DNA of 64,000 nucleotides from Treponema sp. (GTDB lineage: Bacteria; Spirochaetota; Spirochaetia; Treponematales; Treponemataceae). How positions within the stretch are numbered: the stretch's first letter is position 1; the number at the start of each line of letters is the position of its first letter. Positions 43,385 through 52,166 of this stretch are shown here, one piece after another. Below the pieces are notes generated by a model that ran no database searches, was not told the origin of the DNA, and worked only from the letters and a program-made list of their open reading frames with translations. The stretch is taken from NCBI GenBank assembly GCA_024402505.1, contig JAKSTP010000003.1:1-64000 (forward strand), written 5' to 3'. The position numbers and the translations under genes were made by a program.

Positions 43385-44530
43385 ATGAATTATCGCGAAC
43401 TTGGAAAAACTGGCCTTAAAGTAAGTGAAATTGGTTTTGGCGGTGAATGGCTTGAACGGCACCCTGAAGAAGAATCAGTGGCACTTATGAAATATGCATC
43501 AAGTAAGGGCATAAATATTATTGACTGCTGGATGGCCGATCCAAAAAGCAGGGATATAATTGGAAAAGCCATTGCCGGTAACAGAGAAAAGTGGATTATT
43601 CAGGGACAGATTGGCTCAGCATGGGTAGACGGCCAGTATATCCGCACCCGGGAAATGGATAAAGTTCGTGCTGCCTTTGAAGATCTTCTTGCACGCACAA
43701 AAACTGATTACATGGATATCGGCATGATTCATTTTATCGACAGCCTTGAAGAATGGAACAGTGTTCAGAAAAGCCCTTTCATGGATTATGTTTTTGACCT
43801 TAAAGAAAAAGGAATTATCCGCCACATTGGACTCAGCACTCACAATCCTAAAGTGGCAAAACTGGCAGTGGAAACAGGCTTTATCGAAGTGATTCTTTTC
43901 AGCATAAACCCGGCCTTTGACATGCTTCCGCCTTCCGAGGATATCAACTCGCTTTTTGCTGACACTTTTGATGAATCCCTTAAAGGAATTGATCCTGAAC
44001 GCTCCGAACTTTATGCCCTCTGCGAAAAAAATGGAGTCGGTCTTACAGTAATGAAACCTTATGCCGGCAGCCGCCTTTTTGATGAAAAACGTTCGCCTTT
44101 TGGAGTGGCCCTTACACCGGTTCAGTGCATTCACTACGCTTTAACCCGACCTGCAGTTGCATCAGTTCTTTGTGGTTATGACACTCCTGAACATGTTGAT
44201 GCAGCCCTCGCTTACGAAACGGCAACGGACTCAGAAAAAGATTACGCTTCTGTTATTTCAAATGCACCCCTTCACAGTTACAAAGGTCAGTGCACTTACT
44301 GCGGACACTGTAAACCTTGCGCCGTAAACCTGGACATTGCCATGATCAACAAATACTACGACCTTGCCACCATGCAGAAGGAAGTTCCTGAAAGCGTAAA
44401 ATCCCATTACCAGCTTCTTAATGGTCATGCTTCAGATTGTGTGGGCTGCGGTGCCTGTGAAAGCCGATGTCCATTTGAAGTAAAGATTGTGGACCGTATG
44501 AAAAAAACAGCAGAACTTTTTGGAGTGTAA
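43385..44530 (+). CDS. Aldo/keto reductase with C-terminal 4Fe-4S ferredoxin-like domain
   Basis: A 381-aa cytoplasmic oxidoreductase. Residues 1-290 form an aldo/keto reductase barrel (MNYRELGKTGLKVSEIGFGGEW, INIIDCWMADPKSRDIIG, IGMIHFID, GIIRHIGLSTHNPKVA). The canonical active-site tyrosine is not obvious (WMAD where DTA-x-x-Y would be). The C-terminus has two cysteine clusters, CTYCGHCKPC and CVGCGACESRCPF, for one or two iron-sulfur clusters. Such fusions are common in anaerobes. GGAG lies a few bases before the ATG at 43385; an ATG four codons earlier overlaps this site and is less likely. Confidence 0.88.
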   Translation: MNYRELGKTGLKVSEIGFGGEWLERHPEEESVALMKYASSKGINIIDCWMADPKSRDIIGKAIAGNREKWIIQGQIGSAWVDGQYIRTREMDKVRAAFEDLLARTKTDYMDIGMIHFIDSLEEWNSVQKSPFMDYVFDLKEKGIIRHIGLSTHNPKVAKLAVETGFIEVILFSINPAFDMLPPSEDINSLFADTFDESLKGIDPERSELYALCEKNGVGLTVMKPYAGSRLFDEKRSPFGVALTPVQCIHYALTRPAVASVLCGYDTPEHVDAALAYETATDSEKDYASVISNAPLHSYKGQCTYCGHCKPCAVNLDIAMINKYYDLATMQKEVPESVKSHYQLLNGHASDCVGCGACESRCPFEVKIVDRMKKTAELFGV

Positions 44531-44559
44531 TTTTAGCCTGGAACAAGCGGAGCGTAAAA

Positions 44560-45189
44560 GTGAAAAATAAAAAGCAGTTTTTAATGAGATTTTTTCTATT
44601 TATTTTGGGATTGTTTATTTCCGGAGTAGGAGTTGCCATTACAAAAAGAGGCGAACTTGGAGTTTCTCCGGTTTCTTCGGTTGCAAATATTTTGAGCATC
44701 AGGTATTCCCGTCTTACTTTGGGAAACTGGCTTATTATTTGGAACTGTGTTTTGATTCTGGGACAGGTGTTGGTTCTTGGCCGCCGGTTTAAAATCTGGC
44801 AGCTTTTGCAGATTCCCCTTTCCTTTCTTTTCGGCTGGTTTACCGATGTAGGGATGTCTATGGCCCGCACATTTCCGGTAGATTATTATTTTGAACGCTG
44901 TCTTTGGGTGGTGGCAGGAACTCTGGTGCTTTCTTTTGGTATCACCATGACAGTAAAAGCCAATGTGATTATGAATTCCGGGGAAGCCTTTGTAAAAGCC
45001 GTAAGCGATAAAACCGGCCGCAGATTTTCCACTGTAAAAGTGATTTTCGATATTACCTGTGTTTCCCTTTCGGTTATTCTGTCCCTGATTTTTTACAAGG
45101 GCCGCATTCTTGGCACCAGGGAAGGAACAGTTTTTGCCGCAATCATGACAGGCATTTTCGTAAAAATGTGGAGTCGCTTTTACAGGTAA
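44560..45189 (+). CDS. YczE/YitT-like integral membrane protein
   Basis: A 209-aa membrane protein with about five helices. It resembles the YczE/YyaS family (FFLFILGLFISGVGVAITKRGELGVSPVSSVANIL, LQIPLSFLFGWFTDVGM, MNSGEAFVKAVSDKTGRRFSTVKVIFD). Its role is unknown; some relatives sit next to regulators or transport genes. The start is GTG at 44560 with GGAG 7 nt upstream. It lies 29 bp after the aldo/keto reductase and may share its transcript. Confidence 0.78.
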   Translation: MKNKKQFLMRFFLFILGLFISGVGVAITKRGELGVSPVSSVANILSIRYSRLTLGNWLIIWNCVLILGQVLVLGRRFKIWQLLQIPLSFLFGWFTDVGMSMARTFPVDYYFERCLWVVAGTLVLSFGITMTVKANVIMNSGEAFVKAVSDKTGRRFSTVKVIFDITCVSLSVILSLIFYKGRILGTREGTVFAAIMTGIFVKMWSRFYR

Positions 45190-45309
45190 TTTTTCCATCA
45201 ACTTTAAAAGTTTACTCAAAAAATCAAATCTGAAGCAGAACTATCCTGTATTCTTACAATAGCTAAAGAAAAAATCCGGTGCGCAACGGAGATTCTTAAG
45301 GACATTAAT

Positions 45310-46146
45310 TTGGCAAACATTGAATTGATTATGAAAGCATTTTCCTTCATTGAAGAGCATCTTGATGATGACCTGCAGACAGAGACCGTAGCTCAGGCTT
45401 GTTTTGCATCAAAATCATCTTTGGAAAAAGCTTTCCGGTTCGGTGCCCATTTTTCTGTGCACGATTACGTAACTCGACGCAGAATGATGAAGGCTGCCCG
45501 ATTAATGATTGAAAAACCTGAAATGAGTCTGCTTGATGTAGCTGTTCAATACGGTTACTCAAGTCATGAAGCATTTACAAGGGCCTTTAATCAGGTGTGG
45601 AAATGTAATCCTTCGGAGTATCGGGAAAAAGAAAACAAAAAACTGCATCCGGTAGAATTATTTCCTCCTATTACAGGCCTTTGCCAGATCGAAGGAGACA
45701 ATCTTATGAAAAAGACAGTAGATATTTCTGAATTATATGATTTTTTTAATGAACGAAAGGACTGCTATTTTGTAGTCTGTGATATTTTCCACCTTATGGA
45801 AATCAACGGGGTTTCAAGAGAAGCCGGTGACATTGCCATTCTTGAAAGCCTTCGCCGCATGGAAAACTGTTCCGGGGAGGAAGATGTTACTTTCAGAATC
45901 GGTGCAGACACTTTTGCCGTTCTTACCAAATCAAGCGACAAAGCCTATGCGGAAAGTATTCTGGAAAAAGTGATGAATATGAACGGGAATGTTATTCCAT
46001 ACGAAAAAAAGGTGCCATTAAGCCTTTATGGAACAGTCCTTAAAATTGAAACACAGGAAAAGCATATTACCTGCAGTGAGTTTATGAACACTCTGGAAAG
46101 CGGATTTGAGAAGTTTGCTCAGGAAGAAATTACAAGACGTGGTTAA
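45310..46146 (+). CDS. AraC-type DNA-binding domain fused to a degenerate GGDEF-like domain
   Basis: A 278-aa protein with unusual order. Residues 1-108 are an AraC/XylS helix-turn-helix pair (ETVAQACFASKSSLEKAFRFGA, then SLLDVAVQYGYSSHEAFTRAFNQVWKCNPSEYR), normally at the C-terminus. Residues 140-278 look like a GGDEF fold: VVCDIFHLMEINGVSREAGDIAILESLRRM parallels the DxDxFKxINDxxGHxxGD segment, and FRIGADTFAVL (GADTF at 198-202) replaces RxGGDEFxxL. Cyclase activity is unlikely; nucleotide sensing is conceivable. The start is TTG at 45310 with AAGGA upstream. A strong terminator follows. Confidence 0.75.
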   Translation: MANIELIMKAFSFIEEHLDDDLQTETVAQACFASKSSLEKAFRFGAHFSVHDYVTRRRMMKAARLMIEKPEMSLLDVAVQYGYSSHEAFTRAFNQVWKCNPSEYREKENKKLHPVELFPPITGLCQIEGDNLMKKTVDISELYDFFNERKDCYFVVCDIFHLMEINGVSREAGDIAILESLRRMENCSGEEDVTFRIGADTFAVLTKSSDKAYAESILEKVMNMNGNVIPYEKKVPLSLYGTVLKIETQEKHITCSEFMNTLESGFEKFAQEEITRRG

Positions 46147-46181
46147 ATCAGCAGAAGTTTTAGACATTTGTTGATGCCGCA

Positions 46182-46210
46182 GAGGGGGAACAATCCCCCT
46201 CATTTTTTTT
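46182..46210 (+). terminator. Rho-independent terminator
   Basis: Perfect 8-bp stem GAGGGGGA (46182-46189) and TCCCCCTC (46194-46201), loop ACAA, followed by an A and eight T. It ends the AraC-GGDEF-like transcript and lies directly upstream of the HAD gene promoter. It is the only textbook intrinsic terminator I found in the window. Confidence 0.92.
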
Positions 46211-46225
46211 ATCTTTTTTGTGTGA

Positions 46226-46231
46226 TATAAT
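46226..46231 (+). promoter_or_regulatory. Extended -10 of the HAD phosphatase gene, predicted leaderless
   Basis: TGA then TATAAT (46226-46231) ends 7 nt before the ATG at 46239. The -35 position falls in the T run of the preceding terminator. No ribosome site is present. Confidence 0.6.
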
Positions 46232-46238
46232 CAACTGC

Positions 46239-47006
46239 ATGACAAAACTTATTCTTTCCGATTTAGACAGAACACTTTTAACAACTGATAAGAAGATTAC
46301 GGAACGCACCGTAAAAACATTAAAAAAGTGTCAGGAAAACGGCATCCTGGTTGGTTTTTCTACAAGCCGGGGCCTTGTTCGTATCCGTGATTTTATGGAA
46401 CAGGTAAATCCTGATGTGGTAATCTGTAACGACGGCGGGGTTATTTTATACAAAGGCGAACTTGTTCAGCAGGTGGTGTTTGATCCTTCTGAAACCCAGG
46501 CTCTTTTACATAAGGCTTATGAAGTTTGCGGCGAAAATGTTGGAATCACCCTGGACACCCTTGATAAAATCTTTTATAACCGGAAAGACCCGGAAAGTGA
46601 TAATTATCTTATTGGTGCGGACTATTCTGACTTCAAAAATTTTCACATTCCTGCAATTAAAATCTGTGTAAAAACTGACGACAGTAGTCTTGCAAAAAAG
46701 ATTTCAGAAGCCGCCCAGGCAGTAGACTGTGTTAAATTCAGCGATATTCCATGGCACAAACTTTCTCCAGAAAATGCAACAAAAGAAAAAGCCGTGGATT
46801 TTATAAACCGCACTTACAATATTTCTCCTGATGAAATGATTGCCTTTGGTGATGATTACAACGACATGGGCATGCTAAAAAAATGCGGAACCGGTGTTGC
46901 CATGGCCAACGCCATTGATGAAATAAAAGAAATTGCCGACGAAATTACTCTTTCCAATGATGAAGATGGAGTAGCTGTTTATCTGGAAAAAAAGGTGCTG
47001 GCCTGA
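46239..47006 (+). CDS. HAD-superfamily phosphatase, Cof type
   Basis: A 255-aa cytoplasmic hydrolase. Motif I is LILSDLDRTLLTT with the nucleophile aspartate, motif II is FSTSRGL, and the C-terminal motifs III/IV are in the region ENATKEKAVDFI and MIAFGDDYNDMGMLKKCGTGVAMANA. The large cap between them is of the Cof/YidA type, whose members dephosphorylate sugar phosphates or other small phosphates. I take the ATG at 46239; an in-frame upstream ATG at 46218 lies ahead of the -10 box. It is convergent with a membrane gene across 16 bp. Confidence 0.92.
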   Translation: MTKLILSDLDRTLLTTDKKITERTVKTLKKCQENGILVGFSTSRGLVRIRDFMEQVNPDVVICNDGGVILYKGELVQQVVFDPSETQALLHKAYEVCGENVGITLDTLDKIFYNRKDPESDNYLIGADYSDFKNFHIPAIKICVKTDDSSLAKKISEAAQAVDCVKFSDIPWHKLSPENATKEKAVDFINRTYNISPDEMIAFGDDYNDMGMLKKCGTGVAMANAIDEIKEIADEITLSNDEDGVAVYLEKKVLA

Positions 47007-47022
47007 GTTTCATACCAGAAAA

Positions 47023-47511
47023 TCAGAATAAACCTGAGAATAGTGCAATAATCAGTTCAATTCCGAAGGTGTTCAGGGGAGTAAGGATTCCGAAAGCGAT
47101 TCGTGTGTTGCGGTCTTCTACTGTGCTAAGAAATTCAACTTCCCAGCAGTAAACGCCTGCAAGATAAGTAACTACCATAAGGGTAATGGAAAGAATGATT
47201 CCCGATCCTGAAGCAATTTCTTCACTGCTTGAAAAAATAACAAGAACAGTAGTAATTACAAAAATCTGCAGAATAACAGCAGCTACAACGAAAAATGCTG
47301 TAAGTGGTTTTTTATTCAGTCTTCGGTTCTGCTGAAAAAGCGGCCAGTTTTTGGATGCAATGTATACTCCGTAAAGACCAAGAATAAATTTGTAGCCCAA
47401 AGAAAAAAGAAAACCAGTATACCAGGACTCAGTGTTTACAAAGAAAAGCGGCATCAAAGAGATGATGAAGGAAAATAACCATAAGGAAATGTATAAATCT
47501 TTTTTAGTCAT
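47023..47511 (-). CDS. Small integral membrane protein of unknown function
   Basis: A 162-aa protein with about five hydrophobic segments (YISLWLFSFIISLMPLFFV; GFLFSLGYKFILGLYGVYIA; AFFVVAAVILQIFVITTVLVIF; GIILSITLMVVTYLAGVYCWE; PLNTFGIELIIALFSGLF). No family or motif was recognised. A TGA-extended TATAAT (47518-47523) ends 6 nt before its ATG, so it is probably leaderless. Convergent with the HAD gene and divergent from the GH18 gene. Confidence 0.7.
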   Translation of the reverse strand: MTKKDLYISLWLFSFIISLMPLFFVNTESWYTGFLFSLGYKFILGLYGVYIASKNWPLFQQNRRLNKKPLTAFFVVAAVILQIFVITTVLVIFSSSEEIASGSGIILSITLMVVTYLAGVYCWEVEFLSTVEDRNTRIAFGILTPLNTFGIELIIALFSGLF

Positions 47512-47517
47512 AAAATG

Positions 47518-47526
47518 ATTATATCA
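47518..47526 (-). promoter_or_regulatory. Extended -10 of the membrane protein gene, predicted leaderless
   Basis: Minus-strand TGATATAAT (47518-47526) ends 6 nt before the ATG at 47511. The sequence from -10 to start closely resembles those at 46226 and 17812. Confidence 0.6.
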
Positions 47527-47590
47527 CAGAAAATGAACTGGTGCATCCTGTTGATTAAGATTGAATCTCCATTGTGCCGATAAAGATTTT

Positions 47591-48577
47591 ATGAAAAAGA
47601 CACTGACAGTAATAACTTTGCTGGCTCTGCTGGCAACAAAACTTTCCGCGGCAAAACCTGCTTCTACCCTTTCACCAACTGCCGGCCTTACACCTGTTGT
47701 ATTTGAAGAAGCCTGGGGCTATGTTTCCATGTCCCGTGCCGAAGAATACAGAGACGATCTTCCCCTTACAGACGTAGTTTATTTTGCAGCCGATGTAAAT
47801 GCTTACGGTGAACTGATCAGTGTTCCAAACCCAAACTGGCTTAAAGTGGAAGGAAAACGCCGTCACATGGCCTTCCAGTGTGATTCAAAATCCCTGACCC
47901 ATTTTGTTTTAAGTCCGGAGTACTCTGTTCGAGAAAGCATAATTGACCAGCTGGTAAAAGCCCTGGCTGGTTTTGACGGCCTTAATGTGGATCTTGAACT
48001 GGTTCCTGCAAGGGACGGGGCAATTTTTTTAAGCTTTCTAGATGAACTTCGCGCCCGCCTTCCGGGAAAAATCCTTTCGGTATGTGTTCCAGCCAGATTC
48101 AAAAAACTTTCCGACGACATTTATCCTTATGCCGAAATAGCTTCCCGCTGCGACAGGGTTTTTGTTATGGCTTACGACGAGCACTGGAGCGGTGGAGAAG
48201 CAGGTCCTGTTGCCAGCCCAGACTGGTGTAAGAAGGTTTTGAAATACGCTCAAAAATCCATACCGGCAGAAAAACTCATAATGGGCATTCCATTTTACGG
48301 ACGCACCTGGGCCGATAAAACTACGGCAGGCGCATGGTATTATTCCGGAGCCAACCGCATTATGGGGGAAAACGGAGTTGAATTCTACACCTACGAAAAA
48401 GACATTCCTACCTTTGAATACACAATGGAAGTAAAAATCAAAGGCTATTTCAACGACGCCTATTCCCTTCATTCACTGGCAAGCATTTACAAAAAGGCAG
48501 GTGTTCGCCATGCAGGCTACTGGAGAATAGGACAGGAAGATCCTGAAGTGTGGAATCTTTTGAAGTGCCGTAAATAA
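47591..48577 (+). CDS. Secreted glycoside hydrolase family 18-like protein
   Basis: A 328-aa exported protein with a signal peptide (MKKTLTVITLLALLATKLSA). The TIM barrel has the GH18 active-site strand as FDGLNVDLELV, the N-containing version seen in spore-cortex-lytic YaaH/SleL types, with the catalytic Glu retained. RVFVMAYDEHWSGGEAGP and KLIMGIPFYGRTWAD match later barrel strands. It probably cleaves N-acetylglucosamine linkages in peptidoglycan or chitin-like polymers in the periplasm or outside. I start at the signal peptide ATG at 47591; the open frame reaches back to 47561. Confidence 0.88.
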   Translation: MKKTLTVITLLALLATKLSAAKPASTLSPTAGLTPVVFEEAWGYVSMSRAEEYRDDLPLTDVVYFAADVNAYGELISVPNPNWLKVEGKRRHMAFQCDSKSLTHFVLSPEYSVRESIIDQLVKALAGFDGLNVDLELVPARDGAIFLSFLDELRARLPGKILSVCVPARFKKLSDDIYPYAEIASRCDRVFVMAYDEHWSGGEAGPVASPDWCKKVLKYAQKSIPAEKLIMGIPFYGRTWADKTTAGAWYYSGANRIMGENGVEFYTYEKDIPTFEYTMEVKIKGYFNDAYSLHSLASIYKKAGVRHAGYWRIGQEDPEVWNLLKCRK

Positions 48578-48578
48578 T

Positions 48579-48932
48579 CTACAGAACCTTTTTCTTTCCA
48601 GGTTTTGATTTCAAATCGGCATTGGTAAAAAGGGACTGACTTTTTTCGTGGCGCTGACGGCGCTGTTTTTGCTCCAGAGGAATATCCTTTACATGATCCG
48701 ACTTTTCAATAAGAAGATCGTTGGCACTGGTAATGGTAACGGCATAAATCTTTCCATCTTCTTCCAGAACTTCAAGAGCCGCAAGAAGGTCCGCCAGCGC
48801 AATAACTGCCTTTTTCTTTCCATCGATGCCTGCTGTTTCCCGAAATTTTTTTGCAAGAATGGCATCAGTAAATTTTGATTTTTCACCCATGGCGCGAAGG
48901 GCTTTTTCAATTTCTTTCTGAATTGGAGTCAT
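48579..48932 (-). CDS. Small basic protein of unknown function
   Basis: A 117-aa protein, helical and lysine-rich, with a C-terminal tail of basic residues (QKQRRQRHEKSQS, then KSKPGKKKVL). The first 60 residues (TPIQKEIEKALRAMGEKSKFTDAILAKKFRETAG and AVIALADLLAALEVLEEDGKIYAVTI) could form a winged-helix-like unit. Nucleic-acid binding is a guess from charge. A TATACT box (48939-48944) ends 6 nt before the ATG at 48932; the longer open frame to 48965 would start upstream of it. It is one base from the convergent GH18 stop. Confidence 0.65.
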   Translation of the reverse strand: MTPIQKEIEKALRAMGEKSKFTDAILAKKFRETAGIDGKKKAVIALADLLAALEVLEEDGKIYAVTITSANDLLIEKSDHVKDIPLEQKQRRQRHEKSQSLFTNADLKSKPGKKKVL

Positions 48933-48938
48933 GCTACA

Positions 48939-48944
48939 AGTATA
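48939..48944 (-). promoter_or_regulatory. -10 box of the small basic protein gene, predicted leaderless
   Basis: Minus-strand TATACT (48939-48944) ends 6 nt before the ATG at 48932. The -35 is weak. Confidence 0.45.
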
Positions 48945-48990
48945 CCGGAATACAACAAAAAGCACAGTTTAAAAAGGCCGCTTTCTTCTA

Positions 48991-48996
48991 TATAAT
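48991..48996 (+). promoter_or_regulatory. -10 box of the acetyltransferase gene
   Basis: TATAAT at 48991-48996 with TTTAAA 17 bp upstream (48968-48973). It gives a leader of about 15 nt that holds an AGGAG site for the ATG at 49017. Confidence 0.6.
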
Positions 48997-49016
48997 TAAA
49001 GCAAAAGGAGCTAACA

Positions 49017-49547
49017 ATGGATTTTAAGATTCGACCGGCTGAAAAAAAGGATGCAGAGCGTCTTCTGGAGATTTATTCCTACTATATAAAAGAGACTGCC
49101 GTAACCTTTGAATGGGAAGTGCCGTCGGTAGAAGAATTTGCAGGCAGGATTGAGAATGTTACAAAAAGATTTCCTTATCTTGTGGCCGAAACAGTTGCTG
49201 AAAATGGGGAAAATCCTTTAATCCTTGGATATGCGTATGTTCATCCATTCAGCGAACGAAAGGCCTACGACTGGACTGTAGAACCTTCAATCTACGTAGA
49301 AAAATCTGTTCGGGGCCTTGGACTTGGGAAAGTACTTTATTCAGAACTGGAAAAGCTCCTTAAAAATCAGGGAATAAAAAATCTTATTGCAAAAGTAGCA
49401 TACACCGAAACGGAAGATGAATATCTTACTCACGCCAGCGTTCTTTTCCATGAAAAAGAAGGTTATGCCATGGCAGGACTTCTTAAAAAAGTGGGATTGA
49501 AATTTGACCGCTGGTATGACATTGCCATGATGCAGAAAAAATTGTAA
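49017..49547 (+). CDS. GNAT acetyltransferase, phosphinothricin acetyltransferase-like
   Basis: A 176-aa cytoplasmic enzyme. The fold order is clear: FKIRPAEKKDAERLLEIYSYYIKETAVTFEWEVPSVEEF at the N-terminus is characteristic of the PAT/MddA subgroup. The acetyl-CoA-binding segment is SIYVEKSVRGLGLGKVLYSELEKLL, and LFHEKEGYAMAGLLKKVGLKFDRWYDIAMMQK closes the domain. Members acetylate phosphinothricin, methionine sulfone or similar amines. AGGAG stands before the ATG. Confidence 0.9.
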   Translation: MDFKIRPAEKKDAERLLEIYSYYIKETAVTFEWEVPSVEEFAGRIENVTKRFPYLVAETVAENGENPLILGYAYVHPFSERKAYDWTVEPSIYVEKSVRGLGLGKVLYSELEKLLKNQGIKNLIAKVAYTETEDEYLTHASVLFHEKEGYAMAGLLKKVGLKFDRWYDIAMMQKKL

Positions 49548-49605
49548 TCATTCTTAAATTATTTTTATTTCGCTAGGCTGGAAAGTGGACAAAATGGCCC
49601 TGCTG

Positions 49606-49611
49606 TAGTAT
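49606..49611 (+). promoter_or_regulatory. Possible -10 of the diguanylate cyclase gene
   Basis: TAGTAT (49606-49611) ends 7 nt before the ATG at 49619, with a poor -35. It fits the leaderless spacing seen elsewhere but is one of the weaker cases. Confidence 0.3.
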
Positions 49612-49618
49612 TCTGAAG

Positions 49619-51223
49619 ATGATTTTATTTATCGGTGGGGTTATGAATAACGGGCAGATTTATGCATTTGTAGTATTTGTATGCATTCTCCAGTTGTCTC
49701 TTATTTTTAATCGTTCTGTCCACACAAAACACAAAGAAACTATTGATCGTCCATTCATTGGGCTCCTCATATTTTTTATCCTTTTTACAGTAGTTGATTT
49801 ACTGTGGGGTATCTGCGACTCCGGCGTATTTAACACAGGCAGTCTGTTTTTTACTCTGGTAACTTATGCCTCCCATGTTATGTGCGGCCTTTCGGCTTTT
49901 ATGTGGGTTGGCTACATCATGAAGTATATTGGCAGTAAAAAAAGAAAGCGGCTTATTATCAACATAATCCGAAGTGTTCTGCTTGTTGCCCAGTTTGCCA
50001 TGATTATTGCAAACATGTTTACTCATGCCAGTTTTTATATTGATGCCGATCTTGTGTATCATGTAGGTGCTCTTCGTGAGTATATGTACGGGGTTCAGTT
50101 TCTTTACTACATTATGATTCTGCTATATGCAACAATAATGTATTTTGTTCATGTTCATGGATCCCGCAAGACACTTTACCGTAACGTTCTTATTTTCAGC
50201 CTGGTGCCTCTTGCGTTTGGAATAGGCCAGTATCTTTTTTACAATGTGGCAATGTATTCCATGGGCTTCATGCTGTCGGCCTTTATTATTTATGCCTACA
50301 ATCTTACTGATATCCGGGAAAAACACCTTACTCGGGTTGCAGAAGATTCCACACGCATTTCCTTTATTGATGCACTTACAGGACTTTTGAACCGCCGGGC
50401 CTACGAAGAAGCCCTTAATCTTTTAGAGGTGTCAGGTCTTGCCAGTAACTTCGTTTACATTTCCATGGACTTAAACGAACTTAAGCATGCCAACGACGAA
50501 CTTGGTCATGAAGCAGGAGATGAAATCTTGAAAGGGGCTGCAGATATTATGTTAAAGGCTTTTGCTGCTTACGGACGGATTTACCGTACAGGCGGTGATG
50601 AATATGCGGCTCTTTTGAATATGGACGAAAATCAGCTTGCAGAAGCCAAAAATAATTTTTTAAATCTTATGAAAAAATGGTCTGGTGAGCTTGTTCCATC
50701 ACTTAATGTTTCCTGTGGTTTTGTAGGAAGATGGGAACATTCCGATATGGATATCAAAAAAATGGCTAAAGTGGCCGACGAAAGAATGTATCAGGATAAG
50801 GCCCGTTATTATGCTACAAAAGGTGTAGACCGCCGTGGGCAGACAGAAGCCTTTTCCGTTCTTTGCACAGTCTACACAAAAATCCTTAAAGTTAATTTAA
50901 GCACCGACACATATCAGATTATCAAAATGGAAGAAGATGAAAAGAGTCATGAAAAGGGATTTTCCGATCACTTTTTCAAATGGCTTTCGGATTTTGGAAC
51001 TTCCGGCCAGGTTTTCAAAGATGATTTGCCTTTATATCTTGAAAAAACTGCTCCTGAATATTTGAAGGAACAGCTCCATGGGGGAAAATCCATTGTATCA
51101 ATTCCTTACCGTCGTCTTATTGGCGGAAGCATTCACGACTGCATTATGGAAATTATTCCTTCCGGAGATTATTCTGAAGCAAACCAGACGGTCTTCCTTT
51201 ATGTAAAAGTATTAGATTTATAA
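49619..51223 (+). CDS. Membrane diguanylate cyclase
   Basis: A 534-aa protein with about seven N-terminal helices (residues 12-230) and a GGDEF domain at about 245-410. The active-site loop is RTGGDEYAALL (GGDEY at 325-329), and DLNELKHANDELGHEAGDEIL is intact, so it should make c-di-GMP from two GTP. There is no RxxD inhibitory site just upstream. The C-terminal 120 residues form an extra domain of unknown type. The start could be ATG 49619 or ATG 49643; the latter has GGTGGGG close by, and I kept the first because a -10 box is suitably placed. Confidence 0.88.
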   Translation: MILFIGGVMNNGQIYAFVVFVCILQLSLIFNRSVHTKHKETIDRPFIGLLIFFILFTVVDLLWGICDSGVFNTGSLFFTLVTYASHVMCGLSAFMWVGYIMKYIGSKKRKRLIINIIRSVLLVAQFAMIIANMFTHASFYIDADLVYHVGALREYMYGVQFLYYIMILLYATIMYFVHVHGSRKTLYRNVLIFSLVPLAFGIGQYLFYNVAMYSMGFMLSAFIIYAYNLTDIREKHLTRVAEDSTRISFIDALTGLLNRRAYEEALNLLEVSGLASNFVYISMDLNELKHANDELGHEAGDEILKGAADIMLKAFAAYGRIYRTGGDEYAALLNMDENQLAEAKNNFLNLMKKWSGELVPSLNVSCGFVGRWEHSDMDIKKMAKVADERMYQDKARYYATKGVDRRGQTEAFSVLCTVYTKILKVNLSTDTYQIIKMEEDEKSHEKGFSDHFFKWLSDFGTSGQVFKDDLPLYLEKTAPEYLKEQLHGGKSIVSIPYRRLIGGSIHDCIMEIIPSGDYSEANQTVFLYVKVLDL

Positions 51224-51245
51224 ATAAAAAAATATGAGGTATAAA

Positions 51246-52157
51246 ATGAAAAAATTGTTTATTGCACTTTGTGCAGCTCTGTTCTGTTTCAGTGCATTTG
51301 CCGTTGATTACACCCAGGAATTCAACTCGCTGCTTATGTCGGGAGAATACGATGAAGCCAAAGCTCTTGTTGAAAAATGGGAATCAGAAGATCCAAAGAA
51401 CTATGAAATCAACATTGCATGGTTCAACTATTATCTGAATGTTCGTACAGAAGTTCGCAACGTAATGGGACCAATGAAAGACGGCCGTTATGGTCTTTAT
51501 GCACAGCCTTTCTTCAATGATGAAGATATGGTTACAGCCCAGAACTGGCTTGGCAAGGCACTTAAAATCAACAACAAACGTCTTGATGTTCACTTTGGCC
51601 GCATTTCTTCTTATCTCAAGGCAGATAAATACGAAGAAGCTTCCAAGGCAATTGTTGAAATGATCAATGTTTCAAAGAAAATTAAAAATCAGTGGTACTG
51701 GACTGCCGATGCACCTCTCTACGAGCTTCTTGGAGTTCCAAAAACTTCCTGGACAGAGGCCGGTGCTGATATGCTTTTCAGCGGACTCAACGATTATATT
51801 GTAAGTTATTTGTATGCTTATTCTGATACAACTTCACCTTGGTTCAAATCTATTGTTGATGCAGAAGTAAAGAACTACCCTGATAACACATGGGGATTGA
51901 ATCACGCAGCACGCTACTATCAGCTGTCTGGCGATCTTAACGAAACCATTAAACTCCTGGAAAAGGCCTGCAAACTGGACCCAACTGACTACGTAGTTTA
52001 CGGAAACCTTGGTCTTGCTTACGAAGAAGTGGGCCGCCTGGAGGATGCACGAAAAGTTTATGTAGATATGTGCGGCTGGGATAATGCAGATGCAAAAGCC
52101 TGGGCTGAAGAATCAGTAAGACTTCTTGATGAAAAAGAAGCCGGAATTACAGACTAA
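51246..52157 (+). CDS. Exported TPR-repeat protein
   Basis: A 303-aa protein with a signal peptide (MKKLFIALCAALFCFSAFA) and tetratricopeptide-like repeats, best seen at about residues 215-300 (WGLNHAARYYQLSGDLNETIKLLEKACKLDPTDYVVYGNLGLAYEEVGRLEDARKVY). It is probably a periplasmic scaffold for protein contacts. GAGG lies 6 nt before the ATG at 51246; an ATG four codons earlier lies upstream of that site. It follows the diguanylate cyclase by 22 bp, so the two may be cotranscribed and linked in function. Convergent with the ABC transporter gene. Confidence 0.85.
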   Translation: MKKLFIALCAALFCFSAFAVDYTQEFNSLLMSGEYDEAKALVEKWESEDPKNYEINIAWFNYYLNVRTEVRNVMGPMKDGRYGLYAQPFFNDEDMVTAQNWLGKALKINNKRLDVHFGRISSYLKADKYEEASKAIVEMINVSKKIKNQWYWTADAPLYELLGVPKTSWTEAGADMLFSGLNDYIVSYLYAYSDTTSPWFKSIVDAEVKNYPDNTWGLNHAARYYQLSGDLNETIKLLEKACKLDPTDYVVYGNLGLAYEEVGRLEDARKVYVDMCGWDNADAKAWAEESVRLLDEKEAGITD

Positions 52158-52166
52158 ACGTGTAAA

